From Polyangiaceae bacterium (GTDB taxonomy: Bacteria > Myxococcota_A > Polyangia > Polyangiales > Polyangiaceae): DNA of 64,000 nt. Below are positions 43,450 through 51,454 of this stretch, in pieces; the stretch's first letter is position 1; each line of letters begins with the position of its first letter. The notes below the pieces were generated by a model that had not been told where the DNA came from, made no database searches, and saw only the letters and a program-made list of their open reading frames with translations. A program made the translations under genes and the position numbers. The DNA lies in contig JAICTZ010000006.1 in assembly GCA_025936115.1 (NCBI GenBank), positions 208,818-272,817 of the forward strand. The letters are read 5' to 3'.

Positions 43450-44480
43450 TGCGACCGGAGGGCACGAACGCACGCCGGGGCATGCCGCATTCGAGCGTCA
43501 TCGCCGCGACGGCGTTCGCCTATCCGAGCGAGCTCGTGACGAACGCCATGTACGCCGAGCGCTGCCGCTTCACACCCGCGGCGAGCTTCGCCGAGCTCGC
43601 CCGCGAGAGCGGCGTGCGCACGCGCCGCTGGTGCTTGCCTCACGAGAATACGCGCACGCTGACGGACGCCGTCGTCGCAAGCCTCGTTTCTACCCACCCG
43701 GAGCTCGTCGCCGAAATCGACCTCGTCGTGGTCGCGTCCGGGACGACGTTGAACGTCGCGCACCCGTCCGACCCGAACAACCGCGTGGTCGCCGACCTGT
43801 CGCCCTTCGTGCTCGAGGGCCTCGGGCGCACGCGCGCCCTCGGACTCGACATCAAATCCTGCTACTGCTCGGGGTTTTTGCGCGGCGTGCAGGTGGTAGA
43901 CGGCTTGCTCGCGAACGAAAACTACCGCGCCGCGCTGCTCATCGCCGTCGAGCAGGGCAGCCGCTTCGCGGTCGCGCCCTCGAATCGCACGTCGTTCTGC
44001 TTCATCGTGGCGGACGCGGCGGGCGCCGTGGTCTTCCGGCGCGAAGCGCGGCGCGAAGACGCGGGCATCCTCGACTACGTCGGCCACACCGAGGTCGACA
44101 AGTGGAGCTGGGTCGGCATCGGCGAGGACGCGGCGTCGATCACGATGCTCGGCTCGCAAGCGGCGAACGCGACGCGCGAGCTGCTCGTCGAATGCGGGCG
44201 AACGCTGCTCCGGCGCAACGGCCTCACGCCGCGCGACGTGACGTGGCTCTTGCCGATTCAAACGCACGCGGGCCTGCTCGCTGGGGTGAAGCGCGAGCTC
44301 GAATGGCCGGAGGAGCGGGTGCTCTGGTTCGCTGACGTGAACGGCTTTTCGGGCAGCGCCAGCATTCCGAGCTGTCTCGCCGAACAAGCGAGCCGAGGTC
44401 ACGTGCGCCGCGGCGACCTCGTGCTGTCCCTGGCCGTCGGCGCCGGGCTCAACTGCGCGGGCGCGCTCTACAGGTTTTGA
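43446..44480 (+). CDS. Divergent FabH-like (KAS III) protein lacking the His/Asn pair
   Basis: 344-residue thiolase-fold protein of the KAS III type. The nucleophile Cys seems kept in IKSCYCSGFLRG, aligning with CAGF of FabH. The usual PHQAN becomes LPIQTH and the usual GNTS-ASIP becomes NGFSGSASIP, so the catalytic His and Asn are absent from their normal places. The protein may not condense by itself; it could transfer acyl groups or form a heterodimer with the intact FabH-like protein at 46250, as PqsB does with PqsC in known quinolone synthesis. Coupled to the FabF-like gene by a 4-bp overlap. This comparison is an analogy, not a homology claim. Confidence 0.78.
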   Translation: MMRPEGTNARRGMPHSSVIAATAFAYPSELVTNAMYAERCRFTPAASFAELARESGVRTRRWCLPHENTRTLTDAVVASLVSTHPELVAEIDLVVVASGTTLNVAHPSDPNNRVVADLSPFVLEGLGRTRALGLDIKSCYCSGFLRGVQVVDGLLANENYRAALLIAVEQGSRFAVAPSNRTSFCFIVADAAGAVVFRREARREDAGILDYVGHTEVDKWSWVGIGEDAASITMLGSQAANATRELLVECGRTLLRRNGLTPRDVTWLLPIQTHAGLLAGVKRELEWPEERVLWFADVNGFSGSASIPSCLAEQASRGHVRRGDLVLSLAVGAGLNCAGALYRF

Positions 44481-44486
44481 AAGGAG
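44481..44486 (+). promoter_or_regulatory. Strong Shine-Dalgarno deciding a GTG start
   Basis: AAGGAG directly after the stop of the FabH-like gene, 7 nt before GTG 44494, fixes the start of the CoA-transferase gene. It is the best ribosome-binding site in the operon. Confidence 0.7.
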
Positions 44487-44493
44487 ATGCGGG

Positions 44494-46257
44494 GTGAACC
44501 GGCTGCTCCCGCTCGCACGCGCCGTCCGACTGCACGTCGAGCCAGGCATGCACTTGCATTTCGCGTCGACGCCGAGTCGCTCGAACGCCGCCGTGCGCGA
44601 GGTCGCCCGGGCTTTTTTGGATCGACGCCCCGGGTTCGTCCTGAGCTCCACCGGCTTTCATTCGTCGGCGCATACGCTCGCGCTGCTCGGGCTCGGCCGC
44701 CGCTACCTGAGCTGCTTTTTCGGCGACAACTACCCGACGCCGCGCCCGAACGCGCTCTACCGGACGCTCGCGAAGGAGGACGCGCTCGAGCATTGGTCGC
44801 TGCTCACGTACGTGCTCGCCCTGCGCGCCGCCGCGCTCGGGCACCCCTACGCCGTCACGACCTCGCTCGGCCGTAGCGACCTCGGAGCGGCGCTCGCGCG
44901 CGCCGGACGGCTGTTCGAAGTCGCCGATCCCGCGGGCGGGAGCGAACCTTTACGCTTGCTCGCGCCGATCGTCCCGGACGTGACGTTCGTGCACGCGCCG
45001 CTCGGGACGACATCGGGGCGCGTGCTCTGCTCGGCACCGTTCGGCGAGGGTTTTCACGGCGCGCTCGCGGCGCGGCGCGGGGTGATCGTCACGGTCGAGC
45101 GTGTCGTCGACGAAAGCGAGCTCGACGCGTTCCCACACCTCGTGCCGCTCCCGGCGGCGCGCGTGCTCGCGATCGCGGAGGAGCCGTACGGCGCGCACCC
45201 ACAGCCGCTCTACGTCGGCAGTGAGCTGCCCGGCCTGACGGGCTACCGCGACGATTTCGTCGCGTACGAGGAGTGGCGCGAGCGCGCAGAGCACCCCGAG
45301 CTCTTCGCGCGCTATCGGCGCGAGGTGCTCGAGGCCGAGGACGGGCGCGCCGCGTACTTCGAGTTCGTGGGCGCCGCGCGGCTCGAGGCGCTGGCGTTCT
45401 CGGCGCGCCGCACGCCGTTGTCCGAGCGTCCGACGCTGCCCTTCGACGAAACGTCGCCGTTCGACCGCCGCACCTCGCCGTCCACGTATCGCCCGCGCCG
45501 GGCCGTCGAAACGCTCGGACCGTCCGAGCGTCTCGTGCTGCTCGCCGCACGCACCATCGCCCGGCGCATCGAGCTCGCTCGTCACCGCGCCGTGCTCGCG
45601 GGCATTGGCCAGGCATTTTCCGCCGCGCGGCTCGCACTCCTGCTCTCCGGCGCCGCAGCGGAAACCGTCGAGCTCTTGGTCGAGACGGGCATCAGCGGCT
45701 TCGACGCGCAGAGTGCCCATCCGTTCCTCTTGAGTGCCGCGAACATGGCGGCGGCGCGGCGCCTGAGCTCGGTCGAGGACAATCTGGGCGTCAACGCGTG
45801 CGGCGCGCAGAACAGCTGTCTTGCCGTCGTTGGCTGCGCGGAAGCCGACGCTTTCGGCAACTTGAATTCGAGCTTCGTCGGCGGTGAGCTCATCGTGGGC
45901 TCGGGAGGCGCGAGCGATTTGACCGCTGGGGCGCGCGAGGTCGTCGTGCTGTGCCGGAGCGCGCGGCTGGTTTCGCGCGTCGAATTCGTGACGAGCCCGG
46001 GCGAGCGCGTGCGCGCCCTCGTCACCGAAGACGGCGTGCTCGAGCGCAGCAGCGCCTCGGACGAGTGGCAGCTCACCGAGCTCGGTCTCGAGACCGGTTC
46101 GGCGGCCGAGCTCTGCGCCGCGCTGCCCTTCGCGGCGCGGGTTGCGAGCGGCAGCGCCGCCATCCCGCCGAGTGACGCCGAGCTCGCGGCGCTCGCCCAG
46201 GTCTTGCCCGAAACGTCACCCGCGCCGCGCGCCGAAAGCGGGAGAGCCCATGCTTGA
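44494..46257 (+). CDS. Fused two-half class I CoA-transferase
   Basis: 587 residues. The first half (~1-320) looks like the alpha subunit of glutaconate-type CoA-transferase (GMHLHFASTPSRSNAAVREV; GRSDLGAALARAG). The second (~345-570) looks like the beta subunit: AGIGQAFSAARLALLL, then LLVETGISG, CAEADAFGNLNSSFVG, IVGSGGASDLTAGARE, FVTSPG and LVTEDGVLE. Glu397 in LVETG matches the catalytic Glu of glutaconate CoA-transferase, so CoA transfer is likely. Most such enzymes are two proteins; here they are one chain. It would activate a carboxylic acid as a CoA ester for the neighbouring synthases. The related AibA/AibB decarboxylase of Myxococcus is an alternative model, made less likely by the retained Glu. 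Confidence 0.8.
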   Translation: MNRLLPLARAVRLHVEPGMHLHFASTPSRSNAAVREVARAFLDRRPGFVLSSTGFHSSAHTLALLGLGRRYLSCFFGDNYPTPRPNALYRTLAKEDALEHWSLLTYVLALRAAALGHPYAVTTSLGRSDLGAALARAGRLFEVADPAGGSEPLRLLAPIVPDVTFVHAPLGTTSGRVLCSAPFGEGFHGALAARRGVIVTVERVVDESELDAFPHLVPLPAARVLAIAEEPYGAHPQPLYVGSELPGLTGYRDDFVAYEEWRERAEHPELFARYRREVLEAEDGRAAYFEFVGAARLEALAFSARRTPLSERPTLPFDETSPFDRRTSPSTYRPRRAVETLGPSERLVLLAARTIARRIELARHRAVLAGIGQAFSAARLALLLSGAAAETVELLVETGISGFDAQSAHPFLLSAANMAAARRLSSVEDNLGVNACGAQNSCLAVVGCAEADAFGNLNSSFVGGELIVGSGGASDLTAGAREVVVLCRSARLVSRVEFVTSPGERVRALVTEDGVLERSSASDEWQLTELGLETGSAAELCAALPFAARVASGSAAIPPSDAELAALAQVLPETSPAPRAESGRAHA

Positions 46258-47191
46258 TCTGCGTATTTCGAGTCTCGGGACGTATTTGCCGCGACGGGCC
46301 GTCGACAACGCGACGCTCGTCGCGAGCTACCCCGAGCTCGGCGAGCGTGACCTCGATCGCGTCGGCGTCGTGAGTCGAGGCGAGGCCGACGACGACGAGG
46401 ACGTGCCGTACATGGCGGTCCGTGCTGCGCGCACCGCGCTCGAGCGCGCCGAAGTGTCGCCCGAAGCGCTCGATTTTCTGCTGCTCGTCAATTGGAGCGA
46501 ACGCCGCTACGTGCCGGATCTCGCACCACGCGTGCAGGCCCTGCTCGGCGCGAACAAGGCCTTCGCCTTCGATCTCGGCTGCGCGTGCGCGGGGTTCATC
46601 TACGCGCTCGCGGTCGCGCACGGTTATCTCCAAAATCCGCGCTTCCGGCGCGGACTCATCGTGGCGTCGGATCATTCGCGCCGCCGCGTGCGCCCCGGCA
46701 GCCGCGCTTCGCTCTTGTTCGGCGACGGCGCGGCGGCGGCCGTGGTCGCAGCGCACGTCGAACGCGGCTTTCGGCTCGTCGACTACGAGCTCGGCACCGA
46801 CGGCACGCGGCACGAGCTCATGGATGTGGGGCCTGACGGCTACCTCGTCACGCACGTGCGCCAGCGCGAAGTGAACGAGCTGGCCGTCTCCTCGCTCGTG
46901 CGCGCGGGCCGGAGCTTGCTCGCGCGCCAGCGACTCAACTTCGGCGACGTGGACTATATCGTCCCGCACTCCGGCACCGCCGGCATTCAGAGTCTGCTCG
47001 CCGACACGCTCTCGCTGCCGCGCGAGAAAATCCTCACGAACCTGCCCAGCGTCGGGAACGTCACGGCGGCGTCGATTCCGACGGCGCTCGAGCACTTCGT
47101 GCAAAACGGCACGCTGCGTGCGGGGCACCGGGTGCTCATGCTCGCCGTGGGCGTCGGCTGGCAGTACGTCGGGGGGCTCGTCGAGCTATGA
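46250..47191 (+). CDS. FabH-like beta-ketoacyl synthase (KAS III)
   Basis: ATG 46250 has GGAGAG 4 bp upstream and gives 313 aa, the FabH length; it overlaps the CoA-transferase stop by 8 bp. The triad is intact: Cys in FDLGCACAGFIYALA, His in DYIVPHSGTAGIQ, Asn in SVGNVTAASIPTAL. KAS III enzymes start chains by joining an acyl-CoA to a malonyl thioester. HSGT in place of HQAN is a small difference, as seen in KAS III-like enzymes of secondary metabolism. It probably uses the acyl-CoA made by the CoA-transferase. It overlaps the SDR gene by 4 bp. Confidence 0.88.
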   Translation: MLDLRISSLGTYLPRRAVDNATLVASYPELGERDLDRVGVVSRGEADDDEDVPYMAVRAARTALERAEVSPEALDFLLLVNWSERRYVPDLAPRVQALLGANKAFAFDLGCACAGFIYALAVAHGYLQNPRFRRGLIVASDHSRRRVRPGSRASLLFGDGAAAAVVAAHVERGFRLVDYELGTDGTRHELMDVGPDGYLVTHVRQREVNELAVSSLVRAGRSLLARQRLNFGDVDYIVPHSGTAGIQSLLADTLSLPREKILTNLPSVGNVTAASIPTALEHFVQNGTLRAGHRVLMLAVGVGWQYVGGLVEL

Positions 47192-47919
47192 GCGCGTTCA
47201 CGGGGCGGCACTGCGTCGTGACGGGCGTCACGTCGGGCATCGGGCGCGCGACGGCACTCAAGCTTTTGGCCGAGGGCGCGACGGTGACGGGCCTCGGACG
47301 CAGTGAAGACAAGCTCTCGGCGCTCGCGGCGCAGGTCGGCGCGAAGTTCGACTTCCTCGTGGCCGATCTGGCCGTCGCGGGAGAGCGCGAGCGCGTTGCG
47401 GCGGCGCTCCGGCGCGCGCGCCGTCCGGTCGACGTCTTCGTGAGTAACGCCGCGGAAGCCGCCTACGCGAGCCCGCTCGCCATCGCTCCGCGGGATTTGC
47501 TGCGGCTCTTCGAAGTGAACGTGTGCGCGCCGCTCGAGCTGTGCCAGGCGGTGGTGCCGGCGATGCCCGCTTCGGGCCACGTCGTGCAGCTCTCGTCCGT
47601 GGCGGCGCGCTTCGTCCCGAACGCGAAATTCGGGCCGTACGCCGTGACCAAAGCAGCCGTCACCGGGCTCATCGACGCGCTCAGGCTCGAGCTTGCGCCG
47701 CGCGGGATCCGCGTCACCTCGATCGCGCCCGGCTTGGTGGACACGCCGATCTACGACGAGCTCAGCGGCTTCACCGACCTCAAAAAGAAGCTCGGCGAGC
47801 AGGTGCCGAGCTGGCTCAAACCCGAGGACATCGCCGAAACCGTCGCGTGGGTGCTGTCGCGACCGCCGAACGTGGTCGTGACCGAGCTCAGCGTCATGCC
47901 GCGCGGACAGGCGCGCTGA
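47188..47919 (+). CDS. Short-chain dehydrogenase/reductase (FabG-like)
   Basis: Classical SDR of 243 aa. Cofactor loop VTGVTSGIGRATALKLL (~13-20), an Arg in LGRSEDKLSAL favouring NADP, structural VFVSNAAEAAY, catalytic Ser in VVQLSSVAARF and YxxxK in GPYAVTKAAVTGL (~150). In this operon it would reduce the beta-keto group formed by the synthases. Coupled to the FabH-like gene (ATGA overlap) and 6 bp before the next gene. Confidence 0.9.
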   Translation: MSAFTGRHCVVTGVTSGIGRATALKLLAEGATVTGLGRSEDKLSALAAQVGAKFDFLVADLAVAGERERVAAALRRARRPVDVFVSNAAEAAYASPLAIAPRDLLRLFEVNVCAPLELCQAVVPAMPASGHVVQLSSVAARFVPNAKFGPYAVTKAAVTGLIDALRLELAPRGIRVTSIAPGLVDTPIYDELSGFTDLKKKLGEQVPSWLKPEDIAETVAWVLSRPPNVVVTELSVMPRGQAR

Positions 47920-47925
47920 GGAACC

Positions 47926-48354
47926 ATGGACGAGCGAGACCCGAGCGAACAGACCGAGGCCTACGTCGATGGCATTTTCGGCGCGGGTGCCGGCAAAAAG
48001 CACCTGCGCTTCCTCGAGCGCATCGAGCACCCAGGCCTGCGCGAGCAGATCCTGCGCTACCACGCGCTCGAGGCCGACACGCGTCAGCTTTCGCTCGAGG
48101 AAAATTATCTGATCGGCCTCGCCGTGCTCGCGGCGCTCGGCCGCCACGACACAGCGGCCATGTTCGCGAAGACGCTGCTCCACCTCGGCACGCCCAAGGC
48201 GAAGCTGCTCGAAACCGTCGCCCGGCTCACGATGTGGATCGGAGGGCTGCCCGCCGCCGAAGCGGCGTTTCGCGTGCAGCGCGCCATCGCCGAGTACGAG
48301 CGTGACGGGCTCGGCTCGCTCGCGGTGTGGCTGCCGGAAGGCGGCGAGCGATGA
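47926..48354 (+). CDS. Carboxymuconolactone decarboxylase-like protein without redox cysteines
   Basis: 142 residues, all helical. The central stretch LSLEENYLIGLAVLAALGRH, then KTLLHLGTPKAKLLETVARL and GGLPAAEAAFRVQRAIAEY, follows the CMD/AhpD layout (an Ile-Leu-Ala helix, His/Gly turn, and the GGxPAA helix). The CxxC motif of peroxidase-type AhpD is missing and the catalytic Glu/His set is not complete, so the activity is unclear. CMD proteins can be decarboxylases, hydrolases or cyclases in natural-product pathways. The position between two reductases of the same operon suggests a pathway-specific step. Confidence 0.65.
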   Translation: MDERDPSEQTEAYVDGIFGAGAGKKHLRFLERIEHPGLREQILRYHALEADTRQLSLEENYLIGLAVLAALGRHDTAAMFAKTLLHLGTPKAKLLETVARLTMWIGGLPAAEAAFRVQRAIAEYERDGLGSLAVWLPEGGER

Positions 48355-49136
48355 CTCACCCGCAGCTGCTCGCGAGCCGGCGCGGAGTCGTGCTCGGCGT
48401 GTCGGGAGAAAACGGCGTAGGTTTCCACGCGGCGCGCGCGTTTCGCGCGGCGGGCGCCGAGGTCACCGTCGCGCACCGCGAGGCACGGCGCGAGGTCGTG
48501 ACGCCGCTCGCTTCGGCGCTCGGCTGCGAGCGGATCGAGCTCGACTTCCGCGACGAACGCGCCGTCGCGCATGCGTTCGGGGAGCTCGGCCGCCGCCACG
48601 AACGGCTGGATTTCCTGCTGCACACGCTCGTTCACGTGCCGGACGGCGTGCTCGAAAAGCCGGTCACCGAGCTCTCGGCGCCCGAGTTCGCCGAGGTGCT
48701 CGAAATCGGCGTGCGCTCACTGCTCGTCGCCTGTCGCTACGCGCTGCCGCTCTTGCGCCGTTCCGACGCGCCGCGCGTCGTGACGCTGCTCTCGCCGGGC
48801 GGCGATCGGGCCGTGCCGCACTATCACGCCGTCGGCATCATGAAGGGGGCGCTCGCGGCCGCGGTGCGCTACCTCGCGCTCGAGCTCGGGCCGCTCGGCG
48901 TGCTCTGCAACGCCGTGAGCTTCTCGATCGTCGACACGGACGCCGCGCGACGCGTGATCGGCGAGGAGCTCACCCACAAAACGCGCGCCGCGCTCGCCAA
49001 ACGCGCCTTCACGCGCCGCGCCACCGACTACGACGACGTAGCGCGGAGCTTGACTTACCTCGTGAGCCCCCTTGCAACGAACGTGACGGGCGAGACGCTC
49101 CACGTCGATGGTGGCTTTTCGCGGGGGTACTTGTGA
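48351..49136 (+). CDS. FabI-like enoyl reductase (SDR superfamily)
   Basis: 261 residues. The glycine loop is GVVLGVSGENGVGFHAARAF, the FabI-type variant of the SDR motif. The active-site pattern HYHAVGIMKGALAAAVRYLA matches the Tyr-x6-Lys helix of FabI followed by ALEA-VRYLA-type sequence. The C-terminus has VTGETLHVDGGFSRGYL, the FabI ending. FabI reduces trans-2-enoyl thioesters with NADH. It overlaps the CMD-like stop by 4 bp (ATGA). Together with the FabG-like gene it would complete a reductive cycle, although no dehydratase gene is visible in the operon. Confidence 0.85.
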   Translation: MTHPQLLASRRGVVLGVSGENGVGFHAARAFRAAGAEVTVAHREARREVVTPLASALGCERIELDFRDERAVAHAFGELGRRHERLDFLLHTLVHVPDGVLEKPVTELSAPEFAEVLEIGVRSLLVACRYALPLLRRSDAPRVVTLLSPGGDRAVPHYHAVGIMKGALAAAVRYLALELGPLGVLCNAVSFSIVDTDAARRVIGEELTHKTRAALAKRAFTRRATDYDDVARSLTYLVSPLATNVTGETLHVDGGFSRGYL

Positions 49137-49182
49137 GCGGGCAATGGTGCCCGCTTTCGGACGCAAACCAGGAGAAGAACAC

Positions 49183-49650
49183 ATGCAGATAGGTACTAGA
49201 CGGCTGAAACGAAGCGCTCTCGGAACGGCGGCTTTCCTCGGCATCACACTCGCGTGGGGCGGGTTCGCCGGGGCACACGGCTCGCACGAACTCCGAGGGC
49301 ATCTGACCACTCACCAAGTCGATTGCGACTCGCTCTGCACCGAGGGCCCGATCACGGGAGACCTCAACGGCACACTCGACTTCACGCTCGACTCACTCGA
49401 CGCCACGCCGACGCCGAACGTCTCACGCTACGACGGCGTGAACACGATTCGGACGCGCTACGGCAGCTTCAGCGGCCCCGATTACGGCGTGTGGAACCTC
49501 GCCACCGGCCAATTTACCGACTACACCGAGATCACGTCGGGGACGGGCATCTTCGCTCACGCGCACGGCACGATGACGATCGTAGGGGTGTTCGATCCGG
49601 TGACGGGCACCGGCTCGAGCGAGTGGCGCGTCGTCTTCGCGCCGCAGTGA
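49183..49650 (+). CDS. Small secreted protein of unknown function
   Basis: ATG 49183 follows a GGAG by about 8 bp and gives 155 aa. The N-terminus (RRLKRSALGTAAFLGITLAW, then GGFAGAHG) is a Sec signal peptide. The mature part is beta-rich and Gly/Thr-rich (YGSFSGPDYGVWNLATGQ, GTMTIVGVFDPVTGTGSSEW), like a small beta-barrel, with two Cys near the start (DCDSLC). No family is named with confidence. It follows the FabI-like gene by 46 bp on the same strand and may be the last gene of that operon. Confidence 0.65.
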   Translation: MQIGTRRLKRSALGTAAFLGITLAWGGFAGAHGSHELRGHLTTHQVDCDSLCTEGPITGDLNGTLDFTLDSLDATPTPNVSRYDGVNTIRTRYGSFSGPDYGVWNLATGQFTDYTEITSGTGIFAHAHGTMTIVGVFDPVTGTGSSEWRVVFAPQ

Positions 49651-49654
49651 TCAG

Positions 49655-50596
49655 ATGACGCGCGCGTCGATGAGCCAACCAGCCACCATCTTGGTGGTGG
49701 ACGACAGTGAGGTCGTGCTGAACGTCACGCGGACGTTGCTCGAAGCGGTGGGGTATCGCGTGCTCACGCACTCCGGCCCAGCGGGGTGTGTGGCGGTAAT
49801 CTTGCAAGAAAAGCCCGATCTCGTGCTGATCGACGTCAATATGCCGAAACTCGGGGGAGAGACGATCGTCAAGCTGTTCGGCAAAGCACAGCCGAATAGC
49901 GAGACGATCATTCTCTTATTCTCGACGCTCTCGGCCGAGCAGCTCGAGCAGCGCGCTCGCGCGTCCGGCGCCCACGGCTACATTCGCAAGACCGAAGATA
50001 CCTTCGAGCTCGTGCGCCAGGTGCATCGCTGGCTGCGCGGGAAGGATCCCGGCGCGCTCGGCCGCATGCCCTCCGGTGAGATGGGCGCCGTGAGCGCGCC
50101 CCTCAGCGGCCAGCGCAAGAAGAGCGGCAAGAGCACGCCGCCCGCAAAAGATCGCCGCCTCGAGCGGCTCTCGCGCCCGCCGCCGCGCACGAGCGGCACC
50201 ACGCGCCTTCTACCAATCGTGCTCTTCATCGACGAGGACATGGAAAGCTTGTCCGCGTACCGGCGCCACGTGCAGAGCGAGCCGTATCGCGCGGATTTCG
50301 CGCTATCGGCCGCGCAGGCACTCAGGCACATCGACTCGGAGGGCCGGCCCGAAGTGATCGTCGCGAGCCTCGAGCCGTCCGGGATCGATATCTACGATCG
50401 GGCCGTGGCGCTCGACGCGGACTGGAAGAAGCGCTTCGTCTTCGTGACGCGCGAGCCGCCGAGCGGGCGCGTCGAGGCGTTTTTAGCGACATTCCGCGGC
50501 ATCGTATTGAAGCATCCCGTCGACGCGAGCATGCTGCGCGAGGCGCTCAGGCATCTCCTGACCGCCGAAGCGCGCACGAACCAGCAGGGAGGCTAG
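49655..50596 (+). CDS. Dual-receiver response regulator (FrzZ-like)
   Basis: 313 residues with two receiver domains and no output domain. The first (~8-130) is complete: acidic pair in ILVVDDSEVV, phospho-acceptor Asp in LVLIDVNMPKLGG, Thr/Ser in LLFSTLS, Lys in YIRKTED. A basic, Pro-rich linker (~140-185) follows. The second (~190-305) keeps VLFIDEDMES and the Lys of VLKHPVD, but the Asp position reads VIVASLEP, so it cannot take phosphate in the usual way. In Myxococcus the dual receiver FrzZ is the output of the Frz pathway; here the gene heads the operon. ATG 49670 is an alternative start. Confidence 0.87.
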   Translation: MTRASMSQPATILVVDDSEVVLNVTRTLLEAVGYRVLTHSGPAGCVAVILQEKPDLVLIDVNMPKLGGETIVKLFGKAQPNSETIILLFSTLSAEQLEQRARASGAHGYIRKTEDTFELVRQVHRWLRGKDPGALGRMPSGEMGAVSAPLSGQRKKSGKSTPPAKDRRLERLSRPPPRTSGTTRLLPIVLFIDEDMESLSAYRRHVQSEPYRADFALSAAQALRHIDSEGRPEVIVASLEPSGIDIYDRAVALDADWKKRFVFVTREPPSGRVEAFLATFRGIVLKHPVDASMLREALRHLLTAEARTNQQGG

Positions 50597-50599
50597 GCC

Positions 50600-51046
50600 A
50601 TGGCTGCACATTTGCTGCCTATCTTGCTCGAATCGAGTTGGTACTTGATAGAGACCGGGCCCGTGCGCGAGGTACTCGGCGCCGAGCCGTGGCTGCCGAT
50701 CCCGCGCGCGCGTGCGGAGCTGCCGGGAGTCGTGGTGTGGCGGGGCCGCGCGGTGCCGCTCATCGACGTGGCGCACGTGCTCGGCGTGGCGGGCACTTCT
50801 ACGCCGCAGCGCGCCCGCACGTTGATCGTGAGTCACGACCAAGGCATCGCGGCGCTACCCGTAGACGCCGCGCGGGAAGTCAAATCGGTGCCCGAGGCGC
50901 GCCTCGTCGCGACGCCTGGCGAGCTCGTCCCCTACGCGACGCGCGAGCTCGACGAGGAAGGCGCCGTGACGCCCGTCATCGATCTCACGCGTCTCTTGAA
51001 CGACCTCCACCGCGTCGCCGGCACCGACACCGATGGCGAAAACTGA
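50600..51046 (+). CDS. CheW-like coupling protein (FrzA-like)
   Basis: 148 residues of CheW fold, linking receptor to CheA kinase. Typical segments: WYLIETGPVREVLGAEPWLP, ELPGVVVWRGRAVPLIDVAH and the C-terminal VTPVIDLTRLLNDL. It lies 3 bp after the dual receiver gene and overlaps the next gene by 14 bp. The position corresponds to frzA in the Myxococcus order. Confidence 0.88.
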   Translation: MAAHLLPILLESSWYLIETGPVREVLGAEPWLPIPRARAELPGVVVWRGRAVPLIDVAHVLGVAGTSTPQRARTLIVSHDQGIAALPVDAAREVKSVPEARLVATPGELVPYATRELDEEGAVTPVIDLTRLLNDLHRVAGTDTDGEN

Positions 51047-51449
51047 CGGTGACCTCACGTTCCTGGTGGTCGGCGAGCCGCCCATGGCGCTCGCCGTTGC
51101 GGCCACACGCGTGCGCTCGATCCTGCCCGCGGCGTCCTTCAGCGGCGACGCGCTCGATCTGATGCCGGTTTTGGCCGGTGACGCGGGCGAAGACGGCACG
51201 CACGTGCTCATGCTCGGCCAGGGCGCGGACGAGCTCGCGCTCAGCGTGAAAGGCCACCTCTCGTTGCTCACGCTCGAGGCGAGCGCGGTGTTGCCGCTAC
51301 CTCCGCTGCTCGAGCAGAGCTCCGGAATGTCGCACCTGCTCGCCCCGCGCGGCGTGCCGCTCATGTTCGTGCTCGATCTGGCTCGGCTAGCCAGAGCCAA
51401 GACCTCGCGCGGCTCCTCGGAGCTTTGCGCCGCCGTAACGGAGACTTGA
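51033..51449 (+). CDS. Divergent CheW-like protein (FrzB-like)
   Basis: 138 residues. The first half (DLTFLVVGEPPMALAVAATR, then VRSILPAA) and the C-terminal VPLMFVLDLARL resemble a CheW fold, but the GxIxxRGxxxPxxD centre is not recognisable. In Myxococcus FrzB is likewise a reduced CheW-like protein at this place in the operon. It overlaps the preceding gene by 14 bp and is 5 bp from the receptor start. Confidence 0.65.
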   Translation: MAKTDGDLTFLVVGEPPMALAVAATRVRSILPAASFSGDALDLMPVLAGDAGEDGTHVLMLGQGADELALSVKGHLSLLTLEASAVLPLPPLLEQSSGMSHLLAPRGVPLMFVLDLARLARAKTSRGSSELCAAVTET

Positions 51450-51454
51450 ACCCG

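Noticed and set aside
44494..46257. AibA/AibB-type 3-methylglutaconyl-CoA decarboxylase
   Set aside because: The catalytic Glu of CoA-transferases is retained (LVETG) and no HMG-CoA synthase or AibC-type gene is adjacent.
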